From NCBI GenBank assembly GCA_016212275.1, contig JACRGR010000017.1:89316-146042 (forward strand): a DNA stretch of 56,727 bases, written 5' to 3'. The notes under the pieces are model-generated. The model had not been told where the DNA came from. It worked only from the letters and a program-made list of their open reading frames with translations, and did no database searches. Source of the DNA: Nitrospinota bacterium (GTDB taxonomy: Bacteria; Nitrospinota_A; UBA7883; JACRGQ01). Positions 41,494-50,932 of this stretch are shown here, in pieces (the first letter of the stretch is position 1; every line of letters starts with the position of its first letter). Made by a program: the position numbers and the translations under genes.

Positions 41494-42563
41494 GCACCCG
41501 CCTTCACGCCCTTTTCACGGGCCATCTTTATCAATTCTTTTTTCAACAACGGGGCCACCTGGTACAGGTCCCCCACTATGCCGTAGTGCGCGAACTTGAA
41601 GATCGGCGCGTCGGCGTCCTTGTTCACCGCGATGATGGTCTTGGCGTTCGCCATGCCCACCCGGTGCTGGATGGCGCCGGAGATGCCCAGCGCGATGTAG
41701 ATGTCCGGCCGCACCGTCTTGCCGGTCTGCCCCACCTGATGCGCGTACGGTATCCAGCCGCTATCCACGGCGCGCCTGCTTGCGCCCACCACCGCGTCCT
41801 TGAACACGGAGGCCAGGTCGCGCACCACGTCGAACCCTTCGGGTCCGCCCAGGCCCGCCCCGCCGGACACGATCACCTTCGCTTCGGTGAGGTTCACGGA
41901 GGTGGAAACGTCACGCGCGGTCTTCACCACCTTCACGCGGAAATCTTCCTGCTCGAATTTCACCGCGACGGTGAACACCGCGCCTTTGCGCGTTTTGTCC
42001 AATGGAAGAGCCTGCATCACGCCGATGCGGGTGGTGGCCATCTGCGGTTTTTTCCACGGCCCCAGGATGCGCGCCTTCAGGCTCTCGCCGAAACTGGGCC
42101 GGATGGCGTACAGGATGTTGTTGAACGTGCCCACTTTCGTGGGATCGGCCTTCCCCTTGTGCTCGTAGTCGCCGATGTCGAGTTCGGTGCAATCCGCCGT
42201 AAGACCCACTTCCATGTACGCGGCGATGCGCGGGGCGAGGTCGCGCCCAATCGTCGTGGAGCCCATCAGCACTATGGGGGGCGGCGTTTTGAGGTGTTCG
42301 AGGATGGCGATCACTCCGCGCCGATAAGTGAGCGTGGTGTATTCCTTCAATTGCGGGTCGTCCACCACTATCACTTCGTCCGCGCCGCTGTGAATGAGCC
42401 GCTCCGCCAGCGGCGTGATGCCGTGGCCGAGCAAGAAGCACGAAACGCCGGTGCCCAGCTTTTCCGCCAGACCGCGCGCCGCGCCGAGGAGTTCCTGTGT
42501 TATCTGTTGCAGGTCGCCTTGCAACTGTTCGGCGACCACCACTACGTTGTTGGGGTTAGGCAT
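41490..42563 (-). CDS. etfA: Electron transfer flavoprotein, alpha subunit
   Basis: The 357-residue protein ends with the ETF-alpha FAD domain: [40 protein letters not shown], then [20 protein letters not shown] and [19 protein letters not shown]. The N-terminal domain starts [16 protein letters not shown]. It forms a heterodimer with EtfB. It overlaps etfB by eight bases and the ETF-QO gene by four. Confidence 0.97.
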   Translation of the reverse strand: MPNPNNVVVVAEQLQGDLQQITQELLGAARGLAEKLGTGVSCFLLGHGITPLAERLIHSGADEVIVVDDPQLKEYTTLTYRRGVIAILEHLKTPPPIVLMGSTTIGRDLAPRIAAYMEVGLTADCTELDIGDYEHKGKADPTKVGTFNNILYAIRPSFGESLKARILGPWKKPQMATTRIGVMQALPLDKTRKGAVFTVAVKFEQEDFRVKVVKTARDVSTSVNLTEAKVIVSGGAGLGGPEGFDVVRDLASVFKDAVVGASRRAVDSGWIPYAHQVGQTGKTVRPDIYIALGISGAIQHRVGMANAKTIIAVNKDADAPIFKFAHYGIVGDLYQVAPLLKKELIKMAREKGVKAGA

Positions 42564-43395
42564 TGATCAATTCCTCCACGCCTTTTCCGTCCGCTTTCAG
42601 TTTTTCGATAAGCTCGGAAACTTCGCGTTCCATTGATTCCCCCTGGAACACAACGCAACTTCCGCCGATCTCTCCCAGTTTCCACGTCTTGCCGACCACG
42701 GTGGGGCTTCCCACCAGCCCGGTGCGGGCCGAATCCGCCCCGATGGTGTCCAGCGAGACGATCTTTATCCGCTTTTCGCGTTCCTCCGGGTGCCGCAGGA
42801 ACTCCTTTACCGCCGCCACATCGCCGAACCGCTTGTAGTCCAGCGGGGTGGCGGAGTTCGCCACGGTGATGAGCACCGGCAGTTGCACCTCCATCTCCTG
42901 AAAGCCGCCTTCCACCACCCGGCGCGCCGAAAGCGTGGTGCCGGAAATGGAAAGCCCTTCGCAGTAGGTGATCTGCGCGATGTGGAGCCGCTCGGCGATT
43001 TGCGGGCCGACCTGAGCGGTATCGCCATCGGTGGTCTGCAAGCCGGTGAGGATGACGTCGAACGCGCCGATGTGGCGCACCACCATGTGGAGCGCGTAAG
43101 CGGTCGCCAGCGTGTCGCTGGCCGCCAGACGCTTGTCGGTGAGCAGGATGCCGTAATCGGCCCCGTGCTCAAACGCTTCGACGAGCACTTCCACGGCGGG
43201 CGGCGGTCCCATGGTCACACAGGTGACTTCGGCGCCGTACTGCCGTTTTATTTCTATGGCTTTTTGGAGCGCGTAGCGGTCGAACGGATTGAGCATCCGC
43301 TTGGCGCGCGCGCGGTCTATGGTGCCGTCCGGGTTCACCCCGGCCTTCGAACTGGTGTCCGGCACTTGCTTGATGAAAACAACTACCTTTAACAA
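42556..43395 (-). CDS. etfB: Electron transfer flavoprotein, beta subunit
   Basis: A 279-residue EtfB: VVVFIKQVPDTSSK at the start, NPFDRYALQKAIEIK, VTCVTMGPP, then the nucleotide-binding VILTGLQTTDGDTAQVGPQIAERL. The C-terminal half includes the ETF-beta signature around VEGGFQEMEVQLPVLITVAN. It is the first gene of the etfB-etfA-ETF-QO operon. The C-terminal tail is somewhat longer than in the mitochondrial type. Confidence 0.96.
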   Translation of the reverse strand: MLKVVVFIKQVPDTSSKAGVNPDGTIDRARAKRMLNPFDRYALQKAIEIKRQYGAEVTCVTMGPPPAVEVLVEAFEHGADYGILLTDKRLAASDTLATAYALHMVVRHIGAFDVILTGLQTTDGDTAQVGPQIAERLHIAQITYCEGLSISGTTLSARRVVEGGFQEMEVQLPVLITVANSATPLDYKRFGDVAAVKEFLRHPEEREKRIKIVSLDTIGADSARTGLVGSPTVVGKTWKLGEIGGSCVVFQGESMEREVSELIEKLKADGKGVEELINA

Positions 43396-43425
43396 AATTT
43401 ACCTCCGTGATCCCCCACGGTCATG

Positions 43426-43472
43426 TAAAAATGCGGGAGGAAGGGGAATCTTAACCCTCCCCGTCCCTCCCG
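43426..43472 (-). terminator. Terminator after atpE
   Basis: On the minus strand a long GC-rich stem starting CGGGAGGGACGGGGA pairs with TTCCCCTTCCTCCCG, followed by CATTTTT. It separates the F0 operon from the ETF operon. Confidence 0.85.
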
Positions 43473-43478
43473 GTTTGC

Positions 43479-43820
43479 TTACAAAGGATTGGCGTACAGA
43501 AGAATCAGGACTATAACAAGTGTATAGATAACCAACGACTCTATCAACGCCAGGCCGATAAGCATGTTCGGAAACAGCCTCTGGTAAAAACCCGGATTGC
43601 GGGCCATTGCGCCCAGCGCGCCCGATATGGCATGACCCATACCGATGCCGCCGCCCAAAGCCGCAAGGCCCAGGCCAACCACGCACCCAAGAGCCATGTA
43701 TTGCATGGCGCCGGTGGTGGACGCTTTTTCAACGGCCGCTACGGCTTCTTCGGCGAACGCCACGGGGGCGACCGCCATCAGCGCCAAAACGGCCAACAGG
43801 AACATCGTGCTTTTTTTCAT
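43479..43820 (-). CDS. atpE: ATP synthase F0 subunit c, with N-terminal extension
   Basis: The ring subunit carrying protons through F0. The two helices have GGGIGMGHAISGALGAMARN and the ion-binding glutamate in ALIESLVIYTLVIVLILL. Residues 1-24 (MKKSTMFLLAVLALMAVAPV-AFA) look like a cleavable signal peptide, making the protein 113 residues rather than the usual ~75-90. The Na+-type glutamine of helix 1 is replaced by Met, so protons are the likely ion. It is the last gene of the F0 operon. Confidence 0.93.
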   Translation of the reverse strand: MKKSTMFLLAVLALMAVAPVAFAEEAVAAVEKASTTGAMQYMALGCVVGLGLAALGGGIGMGHAISGALGAMARNPGFYQRLFPNMLIGLALIESLVIYTLVIVLILLYANPL

Positions 43821-43861
43821 TCCTAGTATCCTCCTTTCCTCAAGTTTTTTACAAAGCGGAA

Positions 43862-44527
43862 TCAGTGTTCTTCCGCCAATGCACCCTGTAAGTACACCAT
43901 CGTCAACAGGACGAACACGATGGTCTGCAAAACGCTGGTGAACACCGCGAACGCCATCATGAACATCGGCAGGATGAGCGGCACCAGGAACACCAGCACG
44001 AAGATAACGAGGTCTTCCCCCTTCACGTTGCCGAATAGCCGCATGGCCAGCGTGATGGGCCGCGCGATATGGCTGATGAGTTCGATGGGGAAAATGAGCC
44101 ACGACAACCACCAGACCGGGCCGAGGAAATGCTTGAAGTAGGCGATCAGCCCCTGCTTTTGTATTCCCACGAAGTTGTACACCACGAACACGGTGGCGGC
44201 CATCGCCAGGTTCGTGTTCACGTTCGCCGTGGGCGATGAGCAACCGGGGATAAGCCCGATGACGTTGCCGGTGAAAATGAAAAGCGCCAACGTGCCGACG
44301 AGCGGCAGGAACTTGCTTCCGCCGTGGCCGATGATGGTCTCCATCGAGTCCACCAGCGTAACGACCACCGCTTCCACCGCGTTCTGCCAACCGGTGGGCA
44401 CCACTTTCAGCCCGGCGCGCACCACCAGCGCGAGAATGGTGAACAGGATCATGATCACCCATGTGTAGGTGACGTGCGGATGGTGTTCAAGCCCCGGAAT
44501 ATTGATATAGAGTAACGGTTCGCTCAT
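43862..44527 (-). CDS. atpB: ATP synthase F0 subunit a
   Basis: This 221-residue membrane protein forms the proton half-channels of F0. The essential arginine is in ARPITLAMRLFGN, and the C-terminal helix contains LQTIVFVLLTMVYLQGA. The start overlaps the stop of the subunit I gene (ATGA). The operon has no F1 or subunit b genes, so these must lie elsewhere, as in many deltaproteobacteria-like genomes. Confidence 0.96.
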   Translation of the reverse strand: MSEPLLYINIPGLEHHPHVTYTWVIMILFTILALVVRAGLKVVPTGWQNAVEAVVVTLVDSMETIIGHGGSKFLPLVGTLALFIFTGNVIGLIPGCSSPTANVNTNLAMAATVFVVYNFVGIQKQGLIAYFKHFLGPVWWLSWLIFPIELISHIARPITLAMRLFGNVKGEDLVIFVLVFLVPLILPMFMMAFAVFTSVLQTIVFVLLTMVYLQGALAEEH

Positions 44528-44886
44528 ACTTCCCCTCTTTTCAATTGCCGCGCGGAGGCGAATACCGCCGCCACCACCGCGGAAAGCCCGATGATGAAAT
44601 ACACCGGCTGTATGCCGGAACGGATTGCGATCAAAAGCACCGTGCCTAGGAGCAGGTAACGGAAGAGGAAGGAGACCATGCCCATTGCCCTGCCCGCGTC
44701 GGGATCAACTCCCGGAACGATGATCCTCCGCAAAATGCCGGAGGAAAGATGGAAATTCGCGGTGGCCACAAGCCCGCCCGCCAGCACCGCCACAGCGGCC
44801 TGCCGGCCAATGAGCGCGCCGCATGCGGCCGCGACGAGGGCCGTCACGAGAAAGCTCTTAACGACGATCGTCCGGGCCAGTTCCAC
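44524..44886 (-). CDS. ATP synthase subunit I (AtpI-like)
   Basis: A 120-residue protein with four hydrophobic segments, beginning at GTG 44886 (ELARTIVVKSFLVTALVAAA). Its size, position directly before atpB and the GGLVATANFHLS-type segment fit the ATP synthase subunit I group, which assists assembly of the c-ring. It overlaps the AtpZ gene by 29 bases. Confidence 0.8.
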   Translation of the reverse strand: MELARTIVVKSFLVTALVAAACGALIGRQAAVAVLAGGLVATANFHLSSGILRRIIVPGVDPDAGRAMGMVSFLFRYLLLGTVLLIAIRSGIQPVYFIIGLSAVVAAVFASARQLKRGEV

Positions 44887-45100
44887 TATTCATCCCTTTC
44901 CGCACGGTGCGGTACACATTCAAAAATCCGGCCGCGACCCCAAGCAGGAGAAAGACCACCATGAACACGGGCCGGGTCCCCAGCCATTTGTCCAGCCAGT
45001 ACCCCACGCCAAAACCGACGAAAATGGAAACCGCAAGTTGGGTCCCCACGCCCGCCAGCAAAGTGTATTCAACGTAGTTCGGTCTTTTATCCTTGTTCAA
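44858..45100 (-). CDS. AtpZ/AtpI-family small membrane protein
   Basis: Two helices in 80 residues: LAGVGTQLAVSIFVGFGVGY, then WLDKWLGTRPVFMVVFLLLGVAAGF. The G-x-G-x-x-LD-x-x-x-GTxP pattern is that of AtpZ/AtpI (F0 accessory, possibly Mg2+/Ca2+ transport or assembly). It is the first gene of the F0 operon. Confidence 0.88.
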   Translation of the reverse strand: MNKDKRPNYVEYTLLAGVGTQLAVSIFVGFGVGYWLDKWLGTRPVFMVVFLLLGVAAGFLNVYRTVRKGMNSGTGPDDRR

Positions 45101-45158
45101 AAAGCGCCGCGCCTAACCTCAAAATATCCGGCAAATGCTACCACAATTCTATCCCCTG

Positions 45159-45995
45159 TCAAACAGGTTTTACAGCGATTTTTTCAATGATTTCCAGCGC
45201 CTGCCGGTGCGCCGCCACATCGTGCGCGCGGACTATCGCCGCCCCTTGCGAAACGGCCCAAAGGTGCGCGGCCAGGGTCCCCGGCAAGCGGTCATCCACC
45301 CCCGCGCCGGTGAGCGCCCCGATGAACGACTTGCGCGAGGCGCCCACCATCACCGGGTAACCGAGCTTTTTTAACCGGGGAAGGTTTTTCAGCAACGCGA
45401 GGTTGTGCTCCACCGTCTTGCCGAAACCTATGCCGGGATCGAGGATTATCCTGCGCACGCCGCTTTTCTCCAGCGTGGCCGCCTGCTTCCGCAAAAAGCT
45501 GGAAACTTCGGCCACCACGTTTTTATACCGCGGACCTTTTTGCATTGTGCGCGGCGAACCTTGCATGTGCATCACTATCACCGCCGCCTTGTGCCGCGCG
45601 GCCACCGCCACCATCGCGGAATTTATAAATCCTGTAATGTCGTTGATGATGTCCGCCCCCGCCTCCAGCGCGGCGTGCGCCACATCCGCCTTTGCGGTAT
45701 CAATTGAGATCGGGATGGAGGATTTTTTCCGCACCCCCGCAATGACCGGCACGACGCGGCGCAATTCCTCATCCGTGGTTACGGGGGCCGCGCCGGGGCG
45801 CGACGATTCGCCCCCGATGTCGAGGATGTTCGCCCCTTCCCGCTCCATCTCCAGCGCGCGTGCCACCGCCCCGCGCGTGGCGGCATACCGCCCGCCGTCG
45901 CTGAACGAATCGGGAGTGACGTTCAAAACGCCCATGATGAGCGGATGGCCCGCCCGCACCGTCACACCGCCGACCTTAAAACTCTTCAGCGGCAT
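45159..45995 (-). CDS. folP: Dihydropteroate synthase
   Basis: The enzyme joins p-aminobenzoate to the pterin in folate synthesis. The 278-residue protein shows LIMGVLNVTPDSFSDGGRY, ILDIGGESSRPGA, the DPGIGFGKT phosphate loop and VGASRKSFIGALTG. All positions expected for catalysis are present. Its stop lies near the start of the F0 operon, on the same strand. Confidence 0.97.
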   Translation of the reverse strand: MPLKSFKVGGVTVRAGHPLIMGVLNVTPDSFSDGGRYAATRGAVARALEMEREGANILDIGGESSRPGAAPVTTDEELRRVVPVIAGVRKKSSIPISIDTAKADVAHAALEAGADIINDITGFINSAMVAVAARHKAAVIVMHMQGSPRTMQKGPRYKNVVAEVSSFLRKQAATLEKSGVRRIILDPGIGFGKTVEHNLALLKNLPRLKKLGYPVMVGASRKSFIGALTGAGVDDRLPGTLAAHLWAVSQGAAIVRAHDVAAHRQALEIIEKIAVKPV

Positions 45996-45998
45996 CCC

Positions 45999-46268
45999 TC
46001 ACAGCGTGTTGTGCGTGCCGTCGCAATACGGCGGCGTGTGGGTGTGCTTGCACCCGCAAAAAGCCTTTTGGCCTTGCTCGTCTTCGTCTATATCCACGCG
46101 CAGGGCCACGCCGGGAATGCCGTGGTATTCGGTCCCCTTGTGCGCGCTATCGCAAAACGGCTGGTTTTTGGAGAGGCCGCAACCGCACCAGACGTACGTT
46201 CCGGCTTCCATTTCGAGTACATAGGGACCTTTTTGTGCCACCTTCGGTTCGGGTTTTGATTCAGGCAT
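45999..46268 (-). CDS. CDGSH-type iron-sulfur protein with two clusters
   Basis: From ATG 46268, six bases after AGGAGG, 89 residues. Two CDGSH motifs are visible: CGCGLSKNQPFCDSAHKG and CGCKHTHTPPYCDGTH, each with three Cys and one His for a [2Fe-2S] cluster. The first has Ser in place of Gly in the D-G-S/T-H core (CDSAH). Such double-motif proteins are redox-related, of unclear role. It is only three bases upstream of folP. Confidence 0.92.
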   Translation of the reverse strand: MPESKPEPKVAQKGPYVLEMEAGTYVWCGCGLSKNQPFCDSAHKGTEYHGIPGVALRVDIDEDEQGQKAFCGCKHTHTPPYCDGTHNTL

Positions 46269-46345
46269 ACTACCTCCTGTCAAGTGTTGGCGGGTCTATA
46301 CATTGATAATATCACACGGGACAAAAGGCGTGAACCGGAAGAGCG

Positions 46346-47263
46346 TTAACCTTTCGGCAGACTCACGTCAATTTTCACCTTGTCCGCCAGCGCCTGTTCT
46401 TGCCGCCACCCCTTGAGCAGAAAGACGGAGAACAGGATCACCGCCATCCCCGCGAATTGGGGGTACGTCAACTTTTCCCCCAATAACAGCCCGGCGGCGA
46501 ACACCGTGACCATCGGCCCGGAATTTTGCACAATCACCGCGTTGGAAGCCCCCATCTCGCGGATGCCGTGAAAGAACAGCACGAACGGCACGAACCACGT
46601 CACGCTCCCCAGTAAAATGACGATCCACCAGGTATCGGCGTCAAACCCAGTGCGGGGAACGCCATTGAGCGCGCCAAAAAAAAGAAGCATCAGCACCGTC
46701 ACATGGAACGAGGCCACCAACGGGCTTTTTTTCTTAACGTAGTTCTCAAAACCAAGTGAGGTCGCCGAGGCGAACAGGTTCGCCGCCATAACGTAAAGAA
46801 CCCCCGTCATCGAGGAAGAAAGGATGTCCCGCACTCCCCCCACCCCCACCATCGGGACGATGAGCAAAGCAACCCCAATGAAAGAGAACGCCATGCTTGC
46901 CACCTGGTGGCGCTTTACCGGCTTCCTGTGGATGAGGTATGCCAGGATAACGGTGAATACCGGCGTCACCGCCCCCAAGAGCGTGGTCACGGAAGCGCCG
47001 AGGTAGCTGATGGCGCGGAAAAAACAGAACATCGCGCCGCCCATCCCCGCCAGGCTCAGGAGCAGGATGAACAGAATGTCTTTTTTCGCGGGGAGAGCTT
47101 CGTCCACCGTTTTGCGCGCCACCACGGCGATGAAGAACAGCGGCGAGGCGACCGCCAGCCGCAAGACCATCAGTTGGTCGGGGCTGACGCCGTGGTTGAT
47201 CCCCATGCGGATGAGCACCGGCCCGAACGAAAAAAGGAGCGTGGCGGCGATCATGTAAATCAT
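46346..47263 (-). CDS. EamA/DMT-superfamily transporter
   Basis: A 305-residue inner-membrane protein with about ten helices in two EamA repeats. The first repeat contains GVSPDQLMVLRLAVASPLFF and GASVTTLLGAVTPVFTVILA. The second contains GSVTWFVPFVLFFHGIREMG and SGPMVTVFAAGLLLGEKLTY. It is probably a metabolite exporter; the substrate is not predictable. Confidence 0.9.
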   Translation of the reverse strand: MIYMIAATLLFSFGPVLIRMGINHGVSPDQLMVLRLAVASPLFFIAVVARKTVDEALPAKKDILFILLLSLAGMGGAMFCFFRAISYLGASVTTLLGAVTPVFTVILAYLIHRKPVKRHQVASMAFSFIGVALLIVPMVGVGGVRDILSSSMTGVLYVMAANLFASATSLGFENYVKKKSPLVASFHVTVLMLLFFGALNGVPRTGFDADTWWIVILLGSVTWFVPFVLFFHGIREMGASNAVIVQNSGPMVTVFAAGLLLGEKLTYPQFAGMAVILFSVFLLKGWRQEQALADKVKIDVSLPKG

Positions 47264-47328
47264 GCTGTAGAACCCATGTGCGGAACAATTCTAAACCAAA
47301 CCGGAGAGCGAAGCGAATGAATGCACAA

Positions 47329-50300
47329 CTACCGCCAGTCGCCGGTGAGGTAGAACGGAGACCAGAAGAACGGCTCGGCGAATTCCGGAATGGCCCGCAC
47401 CTCCGCTTGGGCTTTCATCAAAGCTTCGTCCTTCGGCAAGGTTTTCAGGTTCGCGTAGAATCTCTCCATCAATAGCGCGGTGGAAACGTCGCTCACGCTC
47501 CACAGGCTTGAAAGCACGGCGGGGCTACCCGCATAGATGAACGCGCGGTTCATCCCCACCACCTCGTCGCCGTTGCCGATGCTCCCCAGCCCGGTTTGGC
47601 ACGCGCTGAGCGTGACGAGGTACGGCTTTATGTCCATCGAGAATATCTCATGGACTTCCAGCTTCCCGTTACCGTTCCCTTCCTTTGCCAAGCGCAGGCT
47701 GGAAAACAGCGGCGATGCTTCATTGAACTCCCCGTGCGAAGCGAAATGAATGAGATCGTACCCCGCCGCTTCCGCGAGGAACGCGGACTTCGATGCCTGC
47801 TTTGCGGAATACAGTTTCGCGGAAGGGAACAGGCGAACTAGCTTCTCCCCTTCCGCCAGAGCGGAGGGAAGATCGTAGGAGGGGTTCCCCACATCGGGAT
47901 TTGCCAGAACCAGCAGGCGCTCACCTTTTGGGCGGTTCTTGTCAATCGCGAATTTCAGCACCGAGGCGCTGGGAGCGTACGAGAGCGGAAAGCGCGCCGC
48001 AAAATATTTTCCGTCCGTCTTCAGGGCGCCGAACGGGAGGTAGTGCAGGAAATCGGTGGGAACGATCACCACCCGTTTTCCCGCAATTTTTACCGCCACG
48101 GGAGCGATCAGCGTTTTTCCCAATTCGGCGGAAAGCGCCGCCGTCCTTGCCGCATCGCGCGCGGTGATGGCATCGCGCAACCGTGCCACCCCCTCACGCA
48201 AGTCCTCCCGCGAAACGCCGATCTGGAGGGATGAGACTGCTTGCCTGTCAGCCACCCACACCAGCAATTGAGTTTCCAGCGGGTAGTATTCCACCAGCGA
48301 AACATCCGGCGGCAGGGTTTTGGCCATTTCCGCATAGGTGAAATGCGAGGCGGTGACGAACGAGGCGAGTTCAGGCTCCTCCCTCTTCAATGTGATCATC
48401 ACGCCCCGGTAGCGGGAAAGGTTTTTATCCAATTCTCCGGCAATCTTTGCGTCCTGTTTTCCCGTGCGTTCCTGTTCCCTCTGTTGGGCATGCGCTTCGG
48501 CGATGGAGTCCTTCAGCGCGTCGGCTTCCTTCATCAGCGGGCTGTCGCGGTACGTCATTTTTTTCGTGGCCAACAGATCCATCAGGCCGCGCGCCTTGGC
48601 CCGCTCCGCCGCGTCGAATCCGGCTTGCGCGCCGTACAGTTCGTTGGAGAGCGCGATGAAATCCTCGTAGATCGCGCGTTTGTTCGACTGATAGAGCCGC
48701 TTGTTCAGGTCGGTTTCCAGAATTGAGCGCAGTGACTCCAGGTTCTCGATGGCCCCCAGATAGTTTTTGTGCGCCTCTTCTTTCAGGAACCGCGCCATCA
48801 GCGTCATCTGCTCCAACGCCTGCCCACATTCGGTCGCTCTGTTCAGCGCATCCACTATCGCGGAAAGGCGCACGCCGGATTCGGCGTCCACCAACTGCGA
48901 AAGCACCTGCGTCCTTCCCTCGTTCTTTTTGAGGATTCCCCGCTTCATTTCCATACAGCCGGGGGTCTGGGTTTGGTCCTGGCCAGCCAATGTCTTTATG
49001 ATCTCAGCGTCAAGCTGGTACGCCTCCTTCAGCAATTCACGCGCATACACGCTCCTTATGTGCCATTTCAGTTCTTCCAGCCCGCCCTCTTCTATCCGCG
49101 CGAGGTTCGTTTTGAATATCCGCCCGCCGGTTTCGTACTCCCCTTCCATGATGTACGAGTAGGCGATCAGCCCTTCCGCCGCCACGTCGCCGTAATTCAG
49201 CCGCGCCCGCTTAAAGTGATCGCGCGAAGCGGACAGGTGTTCCCTCCCCTTCTGTACGTTTCCGGTATGCAGGTATGCGTCCCCCACCACCAGCGAGGTG
49301 AACCCCATCCCCTCGAAATAGCTGACCTGTTCGCGTTCCGGCGCGTACGTCACGGCGTTCATCGCGTCGCGGAAATGCCCCAGCGCCTTTTCCCCTTCTT
49401 TTATCGCCGCGCGGTAATCTTCCTTGAAATAGAGGTTGGTGGCCGTTCCCGATTCGGCGGACGTGACCCCTTTTATCAGGATGATGTCCGGCGGCAGACC
49501 GGGATTTTTCATCACCGCGTCCAGCACCTGTGCGCGCTCTTTTCCCTCGAACATTTTCATCCGGTTTTTATAGACCACATCCAGCGCCTGACCGGCGTGG
49601 CGCAATCCTTTTTCATAATTCCCCAGCCGCGCCTCGATGGCGGATAGGCGGGCGAGCGTCACCGATGCGAAATCGGCCCGTGGCGCGGCGGCGACGCCTT
49701 CTTCCATAAGCCGCATGGCTTCGGGATATTTGCCCAATTCCGCTAGCATCCACCCCAGCTGGCTTTGCGCGCGCGAAAGTTCGTCGTTGTTCCCCGCTTT
49801 CCGCGCATCCGCGATCGCAACGCGGTACGCCGCTTCGGCGGTTTTATATTCACCCGCCAAGTAGGCCGCTTCCGCCTCGTTGAACTTTTGCGAATACCGC
49901 GTATCGGCTTTTGATTTCCCCGTAGTTACTTTGGCCACCGATCTATAGCCCGTGGCTTCGGCATACGCGGTCAAAAGGTCGCCCCCTTTCGCCGTCACGC
50001 CGGTTTTGGCGAATGCGTCGCCAGCAGTCTTGAAATACGTTTCGGCTTTTTGCGCGTCTCCCAGACTACGGTATGCGGTGCCGGTGGCGGCGGAGGCAAC
50101 CGCCATCCCGATGAAAAATTCCTTTTTCTCGCCGCCGGGGGCCATCCCCATCAGGCCGGAGATCGTATCGAAATGCCGCACCGCCGCCGTCCCCACCTTT
50201 GCCGCGTTCTTGAAATCCCCTTTGACCACATGGATAACGCTTTGCGCCGTTTCGGAGATCGTGATGATCTTTATCAGGTCAACATCGGGCGGCAATCCGC

Positions 50301-50766
50301 CATGGTCGGCAATGGCGAAATCGAGGATTTTCTCCCGGTCATCCGTTTTGGCGGCCTCTTTCCAGCGCGCCCCCATCGAGGCCAGCGCTTTTTCCGCCGC
50401 TTTCAGCCCCTCGTCGTAATCGCCGGACTTTGAATCCACCGCGGACAGCCGCGCATTGAAAAGGGCGGCATCGAACCCTTTGGTCTCCGCCAACCGCACC
50501 GCTTCTTTCAGTTCGGCGCGCGCGTTGTCAAAATCCATCGTGGCGGCGTAGGTCCAACCGAGCAATGACCGCAGGTGCGCTTCGTCCCGCGCGTCACCCG
50601 CTTTTTTGGCCGCTTCCACAGCATTTTTGTAGGCGGTGGCGGATTCGGCGTACTGCTGGCCGAAATACAGTTTTTCCCCCGCCCCTTGCAGTTTGGATGA
50701 ATACTGTTTTCCGGCGCAACCGGCGGAAATGACCAGAACGAGAAGCAGGAACCAAAGATGCCTCAT
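47329..50766 (-). CDS. Outer-membrane lipoprotein with TPR repeats and a C-terminal CHAT protease domain
   Basis: The start is ATG 50766, after GGAGG; the frame extends farther upstream without a better start. A lipoprotein signal (MRHLWFLLLVLVISAGCAG, lipid on Cys17) is followed by many TPR-like helical repeats (e.g. AEAAYLAGEYKTAEAAYRVA) over about 650 residues, then a linker. The CHAT domain (about 830-1145) has catalytic His in DLIHFASHGEFNEA and Cys in VTLSACQTGLGS. It is a caspase-like protease tethered to the envelope. It is divergent from a chemoreceptor gene; a link is possible but unproven. Confidence 0.9.
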   Translation of the reverse strand: MRHLWFLLLVLVISAGCAGKQYSSKLQGAGEKLYFGQQYAESATAYKNAVEAAKKAGDARDEAHLRSLLGWTYAATMDFDNARAELKEAVRLAETKGFDAALFNARLSAVDSKSGDYDEGLKAAEKALASMGARWKEAAKTDDREKILDFAIADHGGLPPDVDLIKIITISETAQSVIHVVKGDFKNAAKVGTAAVRHFDTISGLMGMAPGGEKKEFFIGMAVASAATGTAYRSLGDAQKAETYFKTAGDAFAKTGVTAKGGDLLTAYAEATGYRSVAKVTTGKSKADTRYSQKFNEAEAAYLAGEYKTAEAAYRVAIADARKAGNNDELSRAQSQLGWMLAELGKYPEAMRLMEEGVAAAPRADFASVTLARLSAIEARLGNYEKGLRHAGQALDVVYKNRMKMFEGKERAQVLDAVMKNPGLPPDIILIKGVTSAESGTATNLYFKEDYRAAIKEGEKALGHFRDAMNAVTYAPEREQVSYFEGMGFTSLVVGDAYLHTGNVQKGREHLSASRDHFKRARLNYGDVAAEGLIAYSYIMEGEYETGGRIFKTNLARIEEGGLEELKWHIRSVYARELLKEAYQLDAEIIKTLAGQDQTQTPGCMEMKRGILKKNEGRTQVLSQLVDAESGVRLSAIVDALNRATECGQALEQMTLMARFLKEEAHKNYLGAIENLESLRSILETDLNKRLYQSNKRAIYEDFIALSNELYGAQAGFDAAERAKARGLMDLLATKKMTYRDSPLMKEADALKDSIAEAHAQQREQERTGKQDAKIAGELDKNLSRYRGVMITLKREEPELASFVTASHFTYAEMAKTLPPDVSLVEYYPLETQLLVWVADRQAVSSLQIGVSREDLREGVARLRDAITARDAARTAALSAELGKTLIAPVAVKIAGKRVVIVPTDFLHYLPFGALKTDGKYFAARFPLSYAPSASVLKFAIDKNRPKGERLLVLANPDVGNPSYDLPSALAEGEKLVRLFPSAKLYSAKQASKSAFLAEAAGYDLIHFASHGEFNEASPLFSSLRLAKEGNGNGKLEVHEIFSMDIKPYLVTLSACQTGLGSIGNGDEVVGMNRAFIYAGSPAVLSSLWSVSDVSTALLMERFYANLKTLPKDEALMKAQAEVRAIPEFAEPFFWSPFYLTGDWR

Positions 50767-50932
50767 ACCAAACCTCCTTGCCGTCTCCATTCTACCCCTT
50801 TCCCCCCCCGCGCGGGGGTTTACAGGCACTGGCAATCGTTGTAATCTTCAATAGCGTCGGCGGACCCAGGTGGCCCGCGCGACGCTCCGAACGTGCAAAC
50901 GCATATACTTGGGGTGGAAACCGGTGGGGTTG

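Noticed and set aside
40342..42566. Long plus-strand frames opposite the ETF genes
   Set aside because: Shadows of etfA and the ETF-QO gene, both of which have intact catalytic and cofactor motifs on the minus strand.
43479..43820. Sodium-type ATP synthase
   Set aside because: The Glu-Ser pair of helix 2 is present, but the helix 1 glutamine needed for Na+ is Met, so a proton ring is more likely.
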